The notes: a model not told the origin generated them from the letters alone. DNA of 36,319 bases from Microcella sp. (GCF_030645145.1 NZ_JAUSMI010000167.1:1-36319); one strand, 5' to 3'. Numbered from the stretch's first letter, positions 18,269 through 29,197 are shown. Translations and numbers: made by a program.

Positions 18269-19054
18269 CTACTCCTGGCCGAGAGTGCCCAGGTAGAGCC
18301 CGATGACCTTGGGGTCGTTGAGGAGGTCGCGGCCCGTGCCCTCGTAGGCGTCGGTGCCCTGGTCGAGCACGTAGCCGCGGTCGCAGATCTGCAGGCAGCG
18401 GCGCGCGTTCTGCTCGACCATGATCGTCGTCACGCCGGCCTTGTTGATCTCGCGGACGCGGATGAACGCCTCGTCCTGACGCACGGGCGACAGCCCGGCG
18501 CTCGGCTCGTCGAGCAGGATGACCTCGGGGCTCATCATGAGCGCGCGGCTCATGGCCACCATCTGGCGCTCGCCGCCCGAGAGCGATCCGGCGCGCTGCG
18601 GGAGCCGCTTGCCGAGCTCCGGGAAGATGCTCGTGACGAAGTCGAGGCGGTGCTCGAACTCCTTGGGCTTGAGGAACATGCCCATCTCGAGGTTCTCGCG
18701 GATGGTGAGCGTCGGGAAGACGTTGTTCGTCTGCGGGACGAATCCGACCCCCTTGGCGACGAGCTTGTTCGCCTTGAGGTTCGTGATGTCCTCGCCGTAG
18801 AGGGTGATCCTCCCCTCGCGCACCTTCACGAGGCCGAAGATCGCCTTCAGGAGCGTCGACTTGCCGGCGCCGTTCGGGCCGATGATGCCGATGAGCTCGC
18901 CGGCGTGGGCGGTCAGCGAGCACGCGTTGAGGATGTTGATGCCGGGCAGGTAGCCGGCGGTCACGGTGTCGACGTGGACGACGACGTCGCGGGTCTCCGC
19001 CGCCGGCGAACCGGCCGCGCCGGCCTCAGTGCTTGGACTCGTCGGCATCGTCAT
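18269..19054 (-). CDS. livF: HAAT-family ABC transporter ATP-binding protein LivF
   Basis: This 261-residue ATPase has Walker A GPNGAGKST, the VGFVPQTNNVFPTLTIRENLEMG segment typical of LivF, the ABC signature LSGGERQMVAMSRALM, Walker B VILLDEPSAGLSP and the switch His replaced region IMVEQNA characteristic of LivF proteins. An extra Ala/Ser/Thr-rich head of about 22 residues precedes the domain. The ATG at 19054 lies 7 nt after AAGGAG, and the gene overlaps the end of livG by 29 nt. It pairs with LivG to power the LivH-LivM channel. Confidence 0.95.
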   Translation of the reverse strand: MTMPTSPSTEAGAAGSPAAETRDVVVHVDTVTAGYLPGINILNACSLTAHAGELIGIIGPNGAGKSTLLKAIFGLVKVREGRITLYGEDITNLKANKLVAKGVGFVPQTNNVFPTLTIRENLEMGMFLKPKEFEHRLDFVTSIFPELGKRLPQRAGSLSGGERQMVAMSRALMMSPEVILLDEPSAGLSPVRQDEAFIRVREINKAGVTTIMVEQNARRCLQICDRGYVLDQGTDAYEGTGRDLLNDPKVIGLYLGTLGQE

Positions 19055-19955
19055 CTGCCAGCTCCTTGATCGCGGTCACCACGCCGGTGTCGGGGTCGCC
19101 GAGGTCCTGGTCGTGGTGCGAGCCCAGGTAGGCGTCGATCACGGCGGGGTTCGCCATGACCTCGTGGGGGTCTCCCTCGGCGACGACGCGACCCTCCGCC
19201 ATGACGACGACCCAGTCGGCGATGTGCCGGACCATGTGCATGTCGTGCTCGACGAAGAGCACGGTCATGCCCTCCTTCTTCAGGTTGAGGATGTGGTCGA
19301 GCAGCGACTGCGTGAGCGCGGGGTTCACGCCGGCCATCGGCTCGTCGAGCATGACGAGCGTCGGCTCGCTCATGAGCGCCCGCGCCATCTCGAGGAGCTT
19401 CCGCTGGCCGCCCGAGAGGCTCGCGGCGTAGTCGTCCTTCTTGGCGTCGAGCTTGAACCGCGCGAGCAGGTCGAGCGCGCGCGCCTCGATCGCCTCCTCC
19501 TCCTTGCGCCAGAACCACGGGAAGATGGCGCGGAGGAGGCTCTCTCCCGACTGCCCCTTCGCCCCGAGCTTCATGTTGTCGAGCACCGTGAGGAGGCCGA
19601 GGGCCTTCGTCAGCTGGAAGGTGCGGACCTGCCCTCGCCGCGCGACTCGGAAGGCCGGGACGCCCGAGATCGACTGGCCGTCGAACGTCCACGTGCCCTC
19701 GTTGGGCTTGTCGAAGCCGGTGAGCAGGTTGAACAGCGTCGTCTTGCCGGCTCCGTTGGGCCCGATGAGCGCCGTGATGGCGCCGCGCGGGATCTCCAGG
19801 TGCTCGACGTCGACCGCCGTGAGGCCGCCGAACTGACGCTTGATGTGGTCGGCGACGATGATCGGATCGACCTTCTTGACGCCGGGAGCGGGCTCGCCGA
19901 CGTGCAGGCCGGTGGACTTGACGGGGGCGCCGTTGGCGCCGGCGCTACTTGACAA
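19026..19955 (-). CDS. livG: HAAT-family ABC transporter ATP-binding protein LivG
   Basis: The 309-residue ATPase has Walker A GPNGAGKTT, the Q-loop region VRTFQLTKALGLLTVLDNM, signature LSGGQRKLLEMARALM, Walker B LVMLDEPMAGVNP and VLFVEHDMHMVRHIADWVVVM, the LivG pattern with switch His. The start is a TTG placed 7 nt after AAGGAG inside the end of livM; no better ATG or GTG lies near, since the next residues are ordinary linker. It overlaps livM by 11 nt. A long acidic tail after AYLGSHHDQ provides the livF ribosome site. Confidence 0.93.
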   Translation of the reverse strand: MSSSAGANGAPVKSTGLHVGEPAPGVKKVDPIIVADHIKRQFGGLTAVDVEHLEIPRGAITALIGPNGAGKTTLFNLLTGFDKPNEGTWTFDGQSISGVPAFRVARRGQVRTFQLTKALGLLTVLDNMKLGAKGQSGESLLRAIFPWFWRKEEEAIEARALDLLARFKLDAKKDDYAASLSGGQRKLLEMARALMSEPTLVMLDEPMAGVNPALTQSLLDHILNLKKEGMTVLFVEHDMHMVRHIADWVVVMAEGRVVAEGDPHEVMANPAVIDAYLGSHHDQDLGDPDTGVVTAIKELADDDADESKH

Positions 19956-20928
19956 AGGCCAGCTCCTTCTTGTTGCCGAGGATGCCCTGTGGTCGATAGA
20001 TGACTATGACCATGATCGCGACTCCTACCAGGATGAATCGAAGCTGACCTGCCTGGACGCTCGACATGAAAGGCAGCCAGCCGGCCTCGACGGCCCGGGC
20101 GATGAAGCCCGAGAAGAACGACAGCAGCACCCAGAAGATGACCGAGCCGAGGATGGGACCGAGGACCGTCGCGGCGCCGCCGAGCAGCAGGATCGCGTAG
20201 ATGAAGAACGTCAGCGAGGTCTGGTAGTTCGACGGCACCACGGCGCGCGGCAGGATGAAGATCATGCCGGCGAGGGAGCCGAAGACGCCGCCGATGATGA
20301 GCGACTGCATCTTGTAGAAGTAGACGTTCTTGCCGAGGGCGCGCACGGCATCCTCGTCCTCGCGGATGCCCTTGATCACTCGGCCCCAGGGGCTCTTCAT
20401 GAGGCGCCACGTGATGAGGGCGGCGAGGGCGACGAGACCCCAGCCGAAGATGCGGACCCACCAGTCGTACTCGTTGTAGACCCACGGGCCGAAGCCGTAG
20501 ACACCGTCGGGGATGGGGTTGAGATCCTCGAAGCCGCCCTTGTAGCCCTGGAGGCCGTTCGCCGAGCCCGTGACGGGCTCGAACGTGTTCGTCGTGAACA
20601 GCAGGCGCAGGATCTCGGCGGCCGCGATCGTCACGATCGCGAGGTAGTCGGCGCGCAGTCGCAGCGTCGGGACGCCGAGTATCAGGGCGAAGACGATCGA
20701 GGCGGCGATTCCGAAGAGGATCGCACCCCAGACCGGGAACCCGAACGTGAGCGTCGCGATCGCGTAGCCGTAGGCGCCGAGCGCCATGAAGCCCGCCTGC
20801 CCGAAGTTGAGCAGCCCGGTGAACCCGAAGTGGATCGCGAGGCCGAGAGCGGCGAGCGCGTAGGCGGCCGTCGTGGGAGAGATGATCTCCTGCGCGGCGT
20901 TGGAGAAGAGAAGAAGCCAGTCGATCAT
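19945..20928 (-). CDS. livM: HAAT-family ABC transporter permease LivM
   Basis: The 327-residue membrane protein has about eight to nine helices. LGLAIHFGFTGLLNFGQAGFMALGAYGYAI and VPTLRLRADYLAIVTIAAAEILRLL are LivM hallmarks, and MKSPWGRVIKGIREDEDAVRALGKN is the cytoplasmic coupling loop that contacts the ATPases. LLGGAATVLGPILGSVIFW and IYRPQGILGNKKELAFVK close the protein. The ATG follows an AGGAG that overlaps the livH stop codon, 9 bp away. An insert around GSANGLQGYKGGFEDLNPIPDG faces outside. Confidence 0.95.
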   Translation of the reverse strand: MIDWLLLFSNAAQEIISPTTAAYALAALGLAIHFGFTGLLNFGQAGFMALGAYGYAIATLTFGFPVWGAILFGIAASIVFALILGVPTLRLRADYLAIVTIAAAEILRLLFTTNTFEPVTGSANGLQGYKGGFEDLNPIPDGVYGFGPWVYNEYDWWVRIFGWGLVALAALITWRLMKSPWGRVIKGIREDEDAVRALGKNVYFYKMQSLIIGGVFGSLAGMIFILPRAVVPSNYQTSLTFFIYAILLLGGAATVLGPILGSVIFWVLLSFFSGFIARAVEAGWLPFMSSVQAGQLRFILVGVAIMVIVIYRPQGILGNKKELAFVK

Positions 20929-20937
20929 GATGCGCTC

Positions 20938-22257
20938 CTAGCCGATCCGCTCTTTGCGGCCGAGGATTCCCTGGGGCCGGATGAGCAGGACGATGATGAG
21001 GATGACGAGGGCGCCGACGTACTTCATGTCGGACGGGATCCACAGCGTCGAGATCTCGACGAACATGCCGACGACGAGAGCGCCGACGAGGGCGCCGAAC
21101 GCGGTGCCGAGGCCTCCGAGGGTGACGGCCGCGAAGGTCAGGAGCAGGATCTGGAAGCCCATGTCCCAGCTCACTCCCGGTCGGAAGTAGGCCCAGAGGA
21201 TTCCGGAGAGGCCGGCGAGCACCGAGGCCAGCACCCAGACGATCCGGATCACGCGGTCAACGTCGATGCCGCTCGCCGCCGCGAGGGCCGGATTGTCGGA
21301 GACCGCGCGGGTCGCCTTGCCGATGCGCGTGCGGAGCAGGAAGAACGCGACGCCCAGCAGCACGACGACCGAGAGCGCCATGCTCGCGACGTCGACCCAG
21401 GTGAGGCCGAAGAGGCCGATGGAGCCGGTGGTGTCGGTCGCGCCCGGGAGCTGCGACGTGCCGCCGCCGATGAAGTACTGGTAGACGTACCGCACGGCGA
21501 GCGAGAGGCCGATGCTCACGATCATCATCGGGACGAGGCCGACGCCCTTGCGCCTGAGCGGCTTCCACAGCGCGGCATCGTTGAGCCAGCCGAAGGCGCC
21601 GCTCAGCACGAGGGCGATCGGGATGGCGAGCCAGATCGGCACGTCGAGGAAGACGCTGAACAGCAGCGTCATGAGGGCGCCGAAGGTGATGAGCTCGGCG
21701 TGCGCGAAGTTGCTCAGCCCCGTCGTGCCGAAGATGAGCGAGAGACCGATCGCCGCGAGCGCGAGCAGGAGGCCGAAGTTCAGACCGTTGAAGATGCGGT
21801 CGAGCACCTGGTCGATGTAGCTCGTGGTGTTGCGCTCGCCCTGCCCGATGAAGAAGTTCGCGACCGTGCTGCCGCTCTGCCCGACGGTCACCTCGCGGAC
21901 GTTCGGGGTCTCGTCCTCCTCGTCGATGACGGCGATGCCCTCGGGCAGGCTCTCCTCGTCGAGGGTGACGTTGTAATCCGTCTTCTCCGGGACGCCGACC
22001 GCCCAGCGGCCTTCGGCATCCGTCTCGACCTCGACCTCGAACCCGCCGCCGGTGATGACGAGGCGGACGTCCTCGAGCGGCTCGTCGGCGAGCTCGACGA
22101 TCCCGAAGATCCGGAAGTCGTACTCGTCGAGGCCGACTTCATCGGCCATCGCGGGGGATGCCATCGAGAGTGAGAGTGCAGCCAATCCCGCGGCGAAGAG
22201 GCCGGCGAGGAATCGCGGGGCCTTTCGCGCGCGTGGTCTGCTAGCAGCGTGAGCCAC
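20938..22257 (-). CDS. livH: HAAT-family permease LivH with secreted N-terminal domain
   Basis: The 439-residue protein is longer than ordinary LivH (about 290-310). Residues 1-38 are a signal peptide (basic head, hydrophobic core, PAMA cleavage site). Residues about 39-140 form an acidic beta-rich domain with IFGIVELADEPLEDVRLVITG, TDAEGRWAVGVPE and YNVTLDEESLPEGI, resembling a carboxypeptidase regulatory-like or Ig-like sandwich. The permease follows with FGLLLALAAIGLSLIFGTTGLSNFAHAELI, the coupling loop TRIGKATRAVSDNPALAAASGID and LIRPQGILGRKERIG. The GTG at 22257 has GGAGG 4 nt upstream; earlier in-frame codons read through non-coding leader. It is the first gene of livHMGF. Confidence 0.92.
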   Translation of the reverse strand: MAHAASRPRARKAPRFLAGLFAAGLAALSLSMASPAMADEVGLDEYDFRIFGIVELADEPLEDVRLVITGGGFEVEVETDAEGRWAVGVPEKTDYNVTLDEESLPEGIAVIDEEDETPNVREVTVGQSGSTVANFFIGQGERNTTSYIDQVLDRIFNGLNFGLLLALAAIGLSLIFGTTGLSNFAHAELITFGALMTLLFSVFLDVPIWLAIPIALVLSGAFGWLNDAALWKPLRRKGVGLVPMMIVSIGLSLAVRYVYQYFIGGGTSQLPGATDTTGSIGLFGLTWVDVASMALSVVVLLGVAFFLLRTRIGKATRAVSDNPALAAASGIDVDRVIRIVWVLASVLAGLSGILWAYFRPGVSWDMGFQILLLTFAAVTLGGLGTAFGALVGALVVGMFVEISTLWIPSDMKYVGALVILIIVLLIRPQGILGRKERIG

Positions 22258-22277
22258 GAAACCTCCAGGTCGTTTCG
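22257..22277 (-). promoter_or_regulatory. Hairpin over the livH ribosome site
   Basis: In the livH message CGAAAC pairs with GTTTCG across a 9-nt loop. The loop and stem contain the GGAGG ribosome site, and the last stem base is the G of the GTG start. It could tune translation; the stem is only 6 bp. Confidence 0.35.
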
Positions 22278-22391
22278 GGTGAGGCGCTCTGCCCCGCGGG
22301 CGGGTAGCCCGAGTTCGTCCACGGTGACGATACGGACGGGATGTTGCACGCGTGTTTCCGCGCCCAGCCTCCCGACCGTCCCCCATTATGA

Positions 22392-23996
<1,605 letters not shown>

Positions 23997-24135
23997 CCGC
24001 TCGGCCTGGGGCACGCTCCGGGTGAGCATCTCTCCACGCGGGGCGCCAGCTGTCCTCTGCGGCTCAAGGATTCGTGCCGCTGAGGGCGGTTCGCGGCTCC
24101 TCCCCAGGGCCGTCAGGCGCGAGCAGTCTCCTCCT

Positions 24136-24153
24136 CGACCGTTGTGACGGTCG
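24136..24153. promoter_or_regulatory. Inverted repeat CGACCGT-TGTG-ACGGTCG
   Basis: A perfect 7-bp inverted repeat with a 4-nt centre lies 140 bp after guaB and 32 bp before the ATG at 24185. It could be a weak guaB terminator hairpin or an operator for the next gene. The rest of the 188-bp gap shows no clear promoter. Confidence 0.4.
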
Positions 24154-24184
24154 GTTGGGCGCCCACACCCCGCACCATCGTGGG

Positions 24185-25132
24185 ATGAGACCGGAGATCA
24201 GGCGCGCACTCGACCACGTCGTGTTCGCGAGCGCGACCCGAGCGCACAGCGGCTCGAGCGGGGGGATCACCCGCGCGGTCCGCGCCGGGGAGCTCATCCC
24301 GCTCGCGCCCAGGGTCTACCTCCCTTCCTCGGCGGCCGGGTCCCTCGCCCCGCGCGACGTCGCAGAAGTGCGCGATCGGGCGAGCGCGCTCGAGGGAGCG
24401 AGCCTGCGCCCGCTCGCCCGACGCTCCGCCGCACGGGTGTGGGGCATCCCTCTTCTCGGCCCGGCCGATGAGGCGGTCGATCTGCTGGGCTGGAACGTCG
24501 GCGCCACCCGGCGCGGGCGCCACCGTCGTTATTGGGGCACCCAGCACCCGGACGCCATGATCGACCAGCGCGATGGCATTGCTCTGACCTCGCTGCCGCG
24601 CACGCTCGCCGAGCTCTGCGCCGCCGAGACGTTCGACGCGGCCCTCGTCGCCCTCGACTGGGCCATCAGGGCGTGGGCCCGCGATGGCGAGCCGGTCACG
24701 ACTCTCGATGAGGTTCGCGAGGCGGCGGATGCGCTGCGCATCGTTCGCGGACGTGCTCGACTCGAGCGCGCTCTCGCATTCGCCGACGGTCGATCCGAGT
24801 CGCCCGGCGAGTCGGTCAGCCGCGCACTCCTGCACCGGCTCGGCTTCATCGCCCCCGAGCTGCAGGTCGAGACGGTCGGTCGCTCGGGTCGTCGCTACCG
24901 CTGCGACTTCGGGTGGGCGGGGTCCGCTCTCGTTGGCGAGTTCGACGGCATGGTCAAGTACGGCGCGACGAGGTCGGACGCCCGCGGAGCGCGCGACGCG
25001 ATCGTCGCGGAGAAGGTGCGCGAGGATGACATCCGCGGCGGTGGGGTCGGCATGGTGCGGTGCATCTGGCGAGACCTGCGCCCTGCGCCCTTCGCGTCGC
25101 TCATGCTGGCAGCTGGCGTGCCTCGCCGGTGA
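24185..25132 (+). CDS. AbiEi-like N-terminus with DUF559/PD-(D/E)xK-like C-terminus
   Basis: The 315-residue protein starts with a winged-helix-like head (ITRAVRAGELIPLAPRVYLPSS, 28-49), the pattern of AbiEi-family type IV antitoxins. The middle part has ARVWGIPLL and DGIALTSLPRTLAELC, shared by many actinobacterial proteins of this type. The C-terminus resembles a DUF559/Vsr nuclease fold: an early Glu in PGESVSRALL, then D241, E252 in EFDG and K258, then EKVREDDIR. No separate toxin gene adjoins it. Function is unknown; roles in defence or DNA repair are speculative. The start is the ATG nearest the similarity; another in-frame ATG at 24074 would add 37 unlikely residues. Confidence 0.72.
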   Translation: MRPEIRRALDHVVFASATRAHSGSSGGITRAVRAGELIPLAPRVYLPSSAAGSLAPRDVAEVRDRASALEGASLRPLARRSAARVWGIPLLGPADEAVDLLGWNVGATRRGRHRRYWGTQHPDAMIDQRDGIALTSLPRTLAELCAAETFDAALVALDWAIRAWARDGEPVTTLDEVREAADALRIVRGRARLERALAFADGRSESPGESVSRALLHRLGFIAPELQVETVGRSGRRYRCDFGWAGSALVGEFDGMVKYGATRSDARGARDAIVAEKVREDDIRGGGVGMVRCIWRDLRPAPFASLMLAAGVPRR

Positions 25133-25283
25133 GCGCAGAAGCACTCCACCAGCGGCACGACTCGGCGCGCCGGCGGGGAGGGCTGATGCCGCGAGTGGCG
25201 GATAAGCCTGGGTACGCGGGCCGGACGGCGCCTGCGTGCTCGGAGGCCGGCGACCGCTCGGCGGGCGCCCGGCGGCGCGCCGG

Positions 25284-25289
25284 TAGGCT
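25284..25289 (+). promoter_or_regulatory. -10 box TAGGCT for guaB3 (leaderless)
   Basis: TAGGCT ends 6 nt before the GTG start. Just upstream is the palindrome-containing CGGCGCGCCGG (25273-25283), which also occurs at 25163-25173 in the same 163-bp gap; a paired operator is possible but chance is likely in such DNA. Confidence 0.5.
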
Positions 25290-25295
25290 GGAGCC

Positions 25296-26417
25296 GTGAC
25301 GGACATCGAGATCGGGCGGGCCAAGCGCGCCCGGAGGGCCTACTCCTTCGACGACATCGCGGTGGTGCCCAGCCGGCGCACGCGCGACCCCGAGGTCGTG
25401 TCGCTCGGATGGAGCATCGACGCCCTCAAGTTCGACATCCCGGTCATCGCGGCGCCGATGGACTCGGTCGTGAGCCCCGAGACGGCGATCGCCATCGGGC
25501 GGCTCGGCGGCCTCGGAGTCCTCGACCTCGAGGGCCTCTGGACCCGCTACGAGGATGCCGCGGCGCAGCTCGAGCGCATCCGCGAGCTCGACGAGGCCGA
25601 CGCCACTGCCGAGATGCAGCGCATCTACGCCGAGCCGATCAAGCCCGAGCTCATCAGCGCGCGACTGGCCGAGATCCGCGCGGCCGGCGTGCCCGTGGCC
25701 GCCGCGCTGAGCCCGCAGCGCACGCAGGAGCACCACGAGGCCGTCGTCGACGCCGGCGTCGACCTCTTCGTCATCCGCGGCACGACCGTGAGCGCCGAGC
25801 ACGTCTCGAAGTCGAGCGAGCCCCTCAACCTCAAGAAGTTCATCTACGAGCTCGACGTCCCCGTCATCGTCGGCGGCGCCGCGACCTACACCGCGGCGCT
25901 GCACCTCATGCGCACGGGTGCGGCCGGTGTGCTCGTCGGCTTCGGCGGTGGGGCCGCATCGACGACCCGCTTGAGCCTGGGCATCCACGCCCCGATGGCG
26001 ACCGCCGTGAGCGACGTCGCCGCCGCCCGTCGCGACTACCTCGACGAGTCGGGCGGGCGGTACGTGCACGTGATCGCCGACGGCGGCCTCGGCACGAGCG
26101 GCGACATCGTCAAGGCCGTCGCGATGGGCGCCGACGCGGTCATGCTCGGCTCGACCCTCGCACGCGCCGACGAGGCTCCCGGCGGCGGCTGGCACTGGGG
26201 TGCCGAGGCGCACCACCCCGAGCTCCCGCGCGGCAACCGAGTTCACGTCGGCCAGCTCGCGCCGCTCGAGCAGCTGCTGTTCGGGCCGAGCGCGCACGCC
26301 GACGGCCGGGTCAACCTCATGGGCGCCCTGCGGCGCTCGATGGCGACGACGGGCTACTCCGACCTCAAGGAGTTCCAGCGGGTCGACGTCGTGGTCGCGC
26401 CCTACCAGGGGCACTAG
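25296..26417 (+). CDS. guaB3: GuaB3-family IMP dehydrogenase-related protein
   Basis: The 373-residue protein is the short IMPDH relative found across actinobacteria as GuaB3. It keeps the barrel start ARRAYSFDDIAVVPSRRTRDPE, the PMDSVVSPETAIAIGRLGGLGVLDLEG segment, and VIADGGLGTSGDIVKAVAMGADAVMLGS, but lacks the CBS domains. The catalytic loop reads GFGGGAASTTR, placing Ser222 where IMPDH has its essential Cys. LMGALRRSMATTGYSDLKEFQRVDV closes it. Related mycobacterial GuaB3 also lacks the Cys and its role is unclear. A true IMPDH therefore is GuaB at 22494. Gene order leads into SURF1, DUF3817 and guaA. Confidence 0.93.
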   Translation: MTDIEIGRAKRARRAYSFDDIAVVPSRRTRDPEVVSLGWSIDALKFDIPVIAAPMDSVVSPETAIAIGRLGGLGVLDLEGLWTRYEDAAAQLERIRELDEADATAEMQRIYAEPIKPELISARLAEIRAAGVPVAAALSPQRTQEHHEAVVDAGVDLFVIRGTTVSAEHVSKSSEPLNLKKFIYELDVPVIVGGAATYTAALHLMRTGAAGVLVGFGGGAASTTRLSLGIHAPMATAVSDVAAARRDYLDESGGRYVHVIADGGLGTSGDIVKAVAMGADAVMLGSTLARADEAPGGGWHWGAEAHHPELPRGNRVHVGQLAPLEQLLFGPSAHADGRVNLMGALRRSMATTGYSDLKEFQRVDVVVAPYQGH

Positions 26418-26423
26418 CCGACC

Positions 26424-27164
26424 GTGTGGCGCATCGCCCGCCGCCCGAAGTGGATCGCCGCGCTCCTCCTCGCCCTCGGCGTCGCCGCGGCCTTCGCGGC
26501 GCTCGGCCAGTGGCAGCTCGAGCGGTCGATCGAGGCCGCGACGGTCGTCGAGCGCGACACCGAGACGCCCGTCCCTCTGGAGTCGGTCGCTGAGCCGCAG
26601 GAGGTCATGACCTCCGACGCGAGCGGCCGCACCGTGACGGTCGAGGGCACGTGGGTGGAGGGCGATGAGGTCGTCGTCACGGGCCGCGAGAGCGGGGGAG
26701 AGCCGGGCGACTGGGTCATCCGCCACCTCGTGACGAGCGATGGGGCGAGCCTCGCGGTCGTCGTGGGGTTCGTCGCTCCCGGAGCGGGCATCCCCGACCT
26801 GCCGCTCGGCGAGGCGAGCCTCGTCGGCCGCTACGTTCCGAGCGAGTCGCCGCAGCAGTCAGACTTCGAGGCGGGCGAGCGGCGCGCGATCGCGGTGGCC
26901 GAGCTCATCAACCTGTGGCGGGACGTCGACCTCGTCTACTCGGGCTATCTGGCGGTGGCGGATGCTCCGCCGGGGCTCGAGGAGATCGCGGCCCCGCCGC
27001 CCGAGGCCGACGTCGAGCTCAACCTGCTGAACCTCTTCTACGCGATCGAGTGGGCGCTCTTCGGCGGCTTCGCGGTGTACCTCTGGTGGCGACTCGTGAA
27101 GGACGAGTTCGAGAAGGAGCAGGCGGCGCTCGCCGAGGCGAGCACCCCCAGCGAGCCCGCCTAG
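26424..27164 (+). CDS. SURF1 family protein
   Basis: The 246-residue protein has the SURF1 layout: an N-terminal membrane helix (about 9-27: [27 protein letters not shown], with the GxWQL-type motif), an external domain, and a C-terminal helix near 210-226 ([26 protein letters not shown]) carrying the NxxYAxEW pattern. SURF1 proteins help assemble the haem a/copper centre of cytochrome c oxidase. The GTG lies 6 bp after the guaB3 stop, so the two are probably cotranscribed. No clear ribosome site. The external domain is shorter than in many relatives. Confidence 0.87.
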   Translation: MWRIARRPKWIAALLLALGVAAAFAALGQWQLERSIEAATVVERDTETPVPLESVAEPQEVMTSDASGRTVTVEGTWVEGDEVVVTGRESGGEPGDWVIRHLVTSDGASLAVVVGFVAPGAGIPDLPLGEASLVGRYVPSESPQQSDFEAGERRAIAVAELINLWRDVDLVYSGYLAVADAPPGLEEIAAPPPEADVELNLLNLFYAIEWALFGGFAVYLWWRLVKDEFEKEQAALAEASTPSEPA

Positions 27165-27167
27165 ACT
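27162..27167 (+). promoter_or_regulatory. -10 box TAGACT built on the SURF1 stop codon
   Basis: The TAG stop of the SURF1 gene (27162-27164) is also the first half of TAGACT, which ends 6 nt before the next ATG. It predicts an internal leaderless promoter for the DUF3817 gene and guaA. Confidence 0.5.
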
Positions 27168-27173
27168 GGGAGC

Positions 27174-27622
27174 ATGGCGCTCGGCCCCCAGCCCTCGGAC
27201 ATCCCGCTCATCCGTCGCACGCTCGCCGTCTTCAAGGTCTCGTCGATCGTCACCGGCATCTTCCTGCTCGGCCTCGTCGTGATGATGGTGACGCGCTACG
27301 GCTTCAGCCGCGACATCGAGCTGATGGGCGCCGACGGCTTCCTCGCCCTCACGCCGAAGGACGAGCTCACGGGCGTCAATCTGTCGATCGTGCTGCTCAC
27401 CGTCCACGGCTGGCTGTACGTCGTCTACCTCGCGTGCGACTTCGTCCTGTGGCGCGTCGCCTACCAGGGGGCGCGCTCGTACGCGTTCCTCCGCTTCCTC
27501 TGGATCGCGATGGGCGGCATCGTGCCCTTCCTCTCCTTCTACTTCGAGCGGCAGGTGCCGCGCGAGGTCGAGGCGATCGTCGCCGAGCTCGACCAGCAGA
27601 CCACGACCCAGGAGGCCGCCGC

Positions 27623-27626
<4 letters not shown>
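27174..27626 (+). CDS. DUF3817 integral membrane protein
   Basis: The 150-residue protein has about three membrane helices: [22 protein letters not shown] (about 18-39), [22 protein letters not shown] (about 64-85) and [21 protein letters not shown] (about 102-122). The HGWLYVVYL and [13 protein letters not shown] segments match the DUF3817 family, whose function is not known. Its gene ends in a 4-nt overlap with guaA (GTGA), so guaA translation is coupled to it. The ATG has no ribosome site, in line with a leaderless start. Confidence 0.85.

Positions 27627-29197
<1,571 letters not shown>

Noticed and set aside
19840-22173. A 777-codon plus-strand frame opposite livM and livH
   Set aside because: It mirrors the permease genes on the minus strand. 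It is rich in Glu, Asp and Arg with no hydrophobic core or motif.
24185-25132. Mobile element or toxin-antitoxin pair
   Set aside because: A single gene without a second partner, transposase, direct repeats or attachment site. It is reported only as a lone AbiEi-like/nuclease-fold protein.
25296-26417. guaB3 as a broken guaB duplicate
   Set aside because: The frame is complete, the missing CBS domains and Cys are features of the GuaB3 family, and the flanking gene order is orderly.
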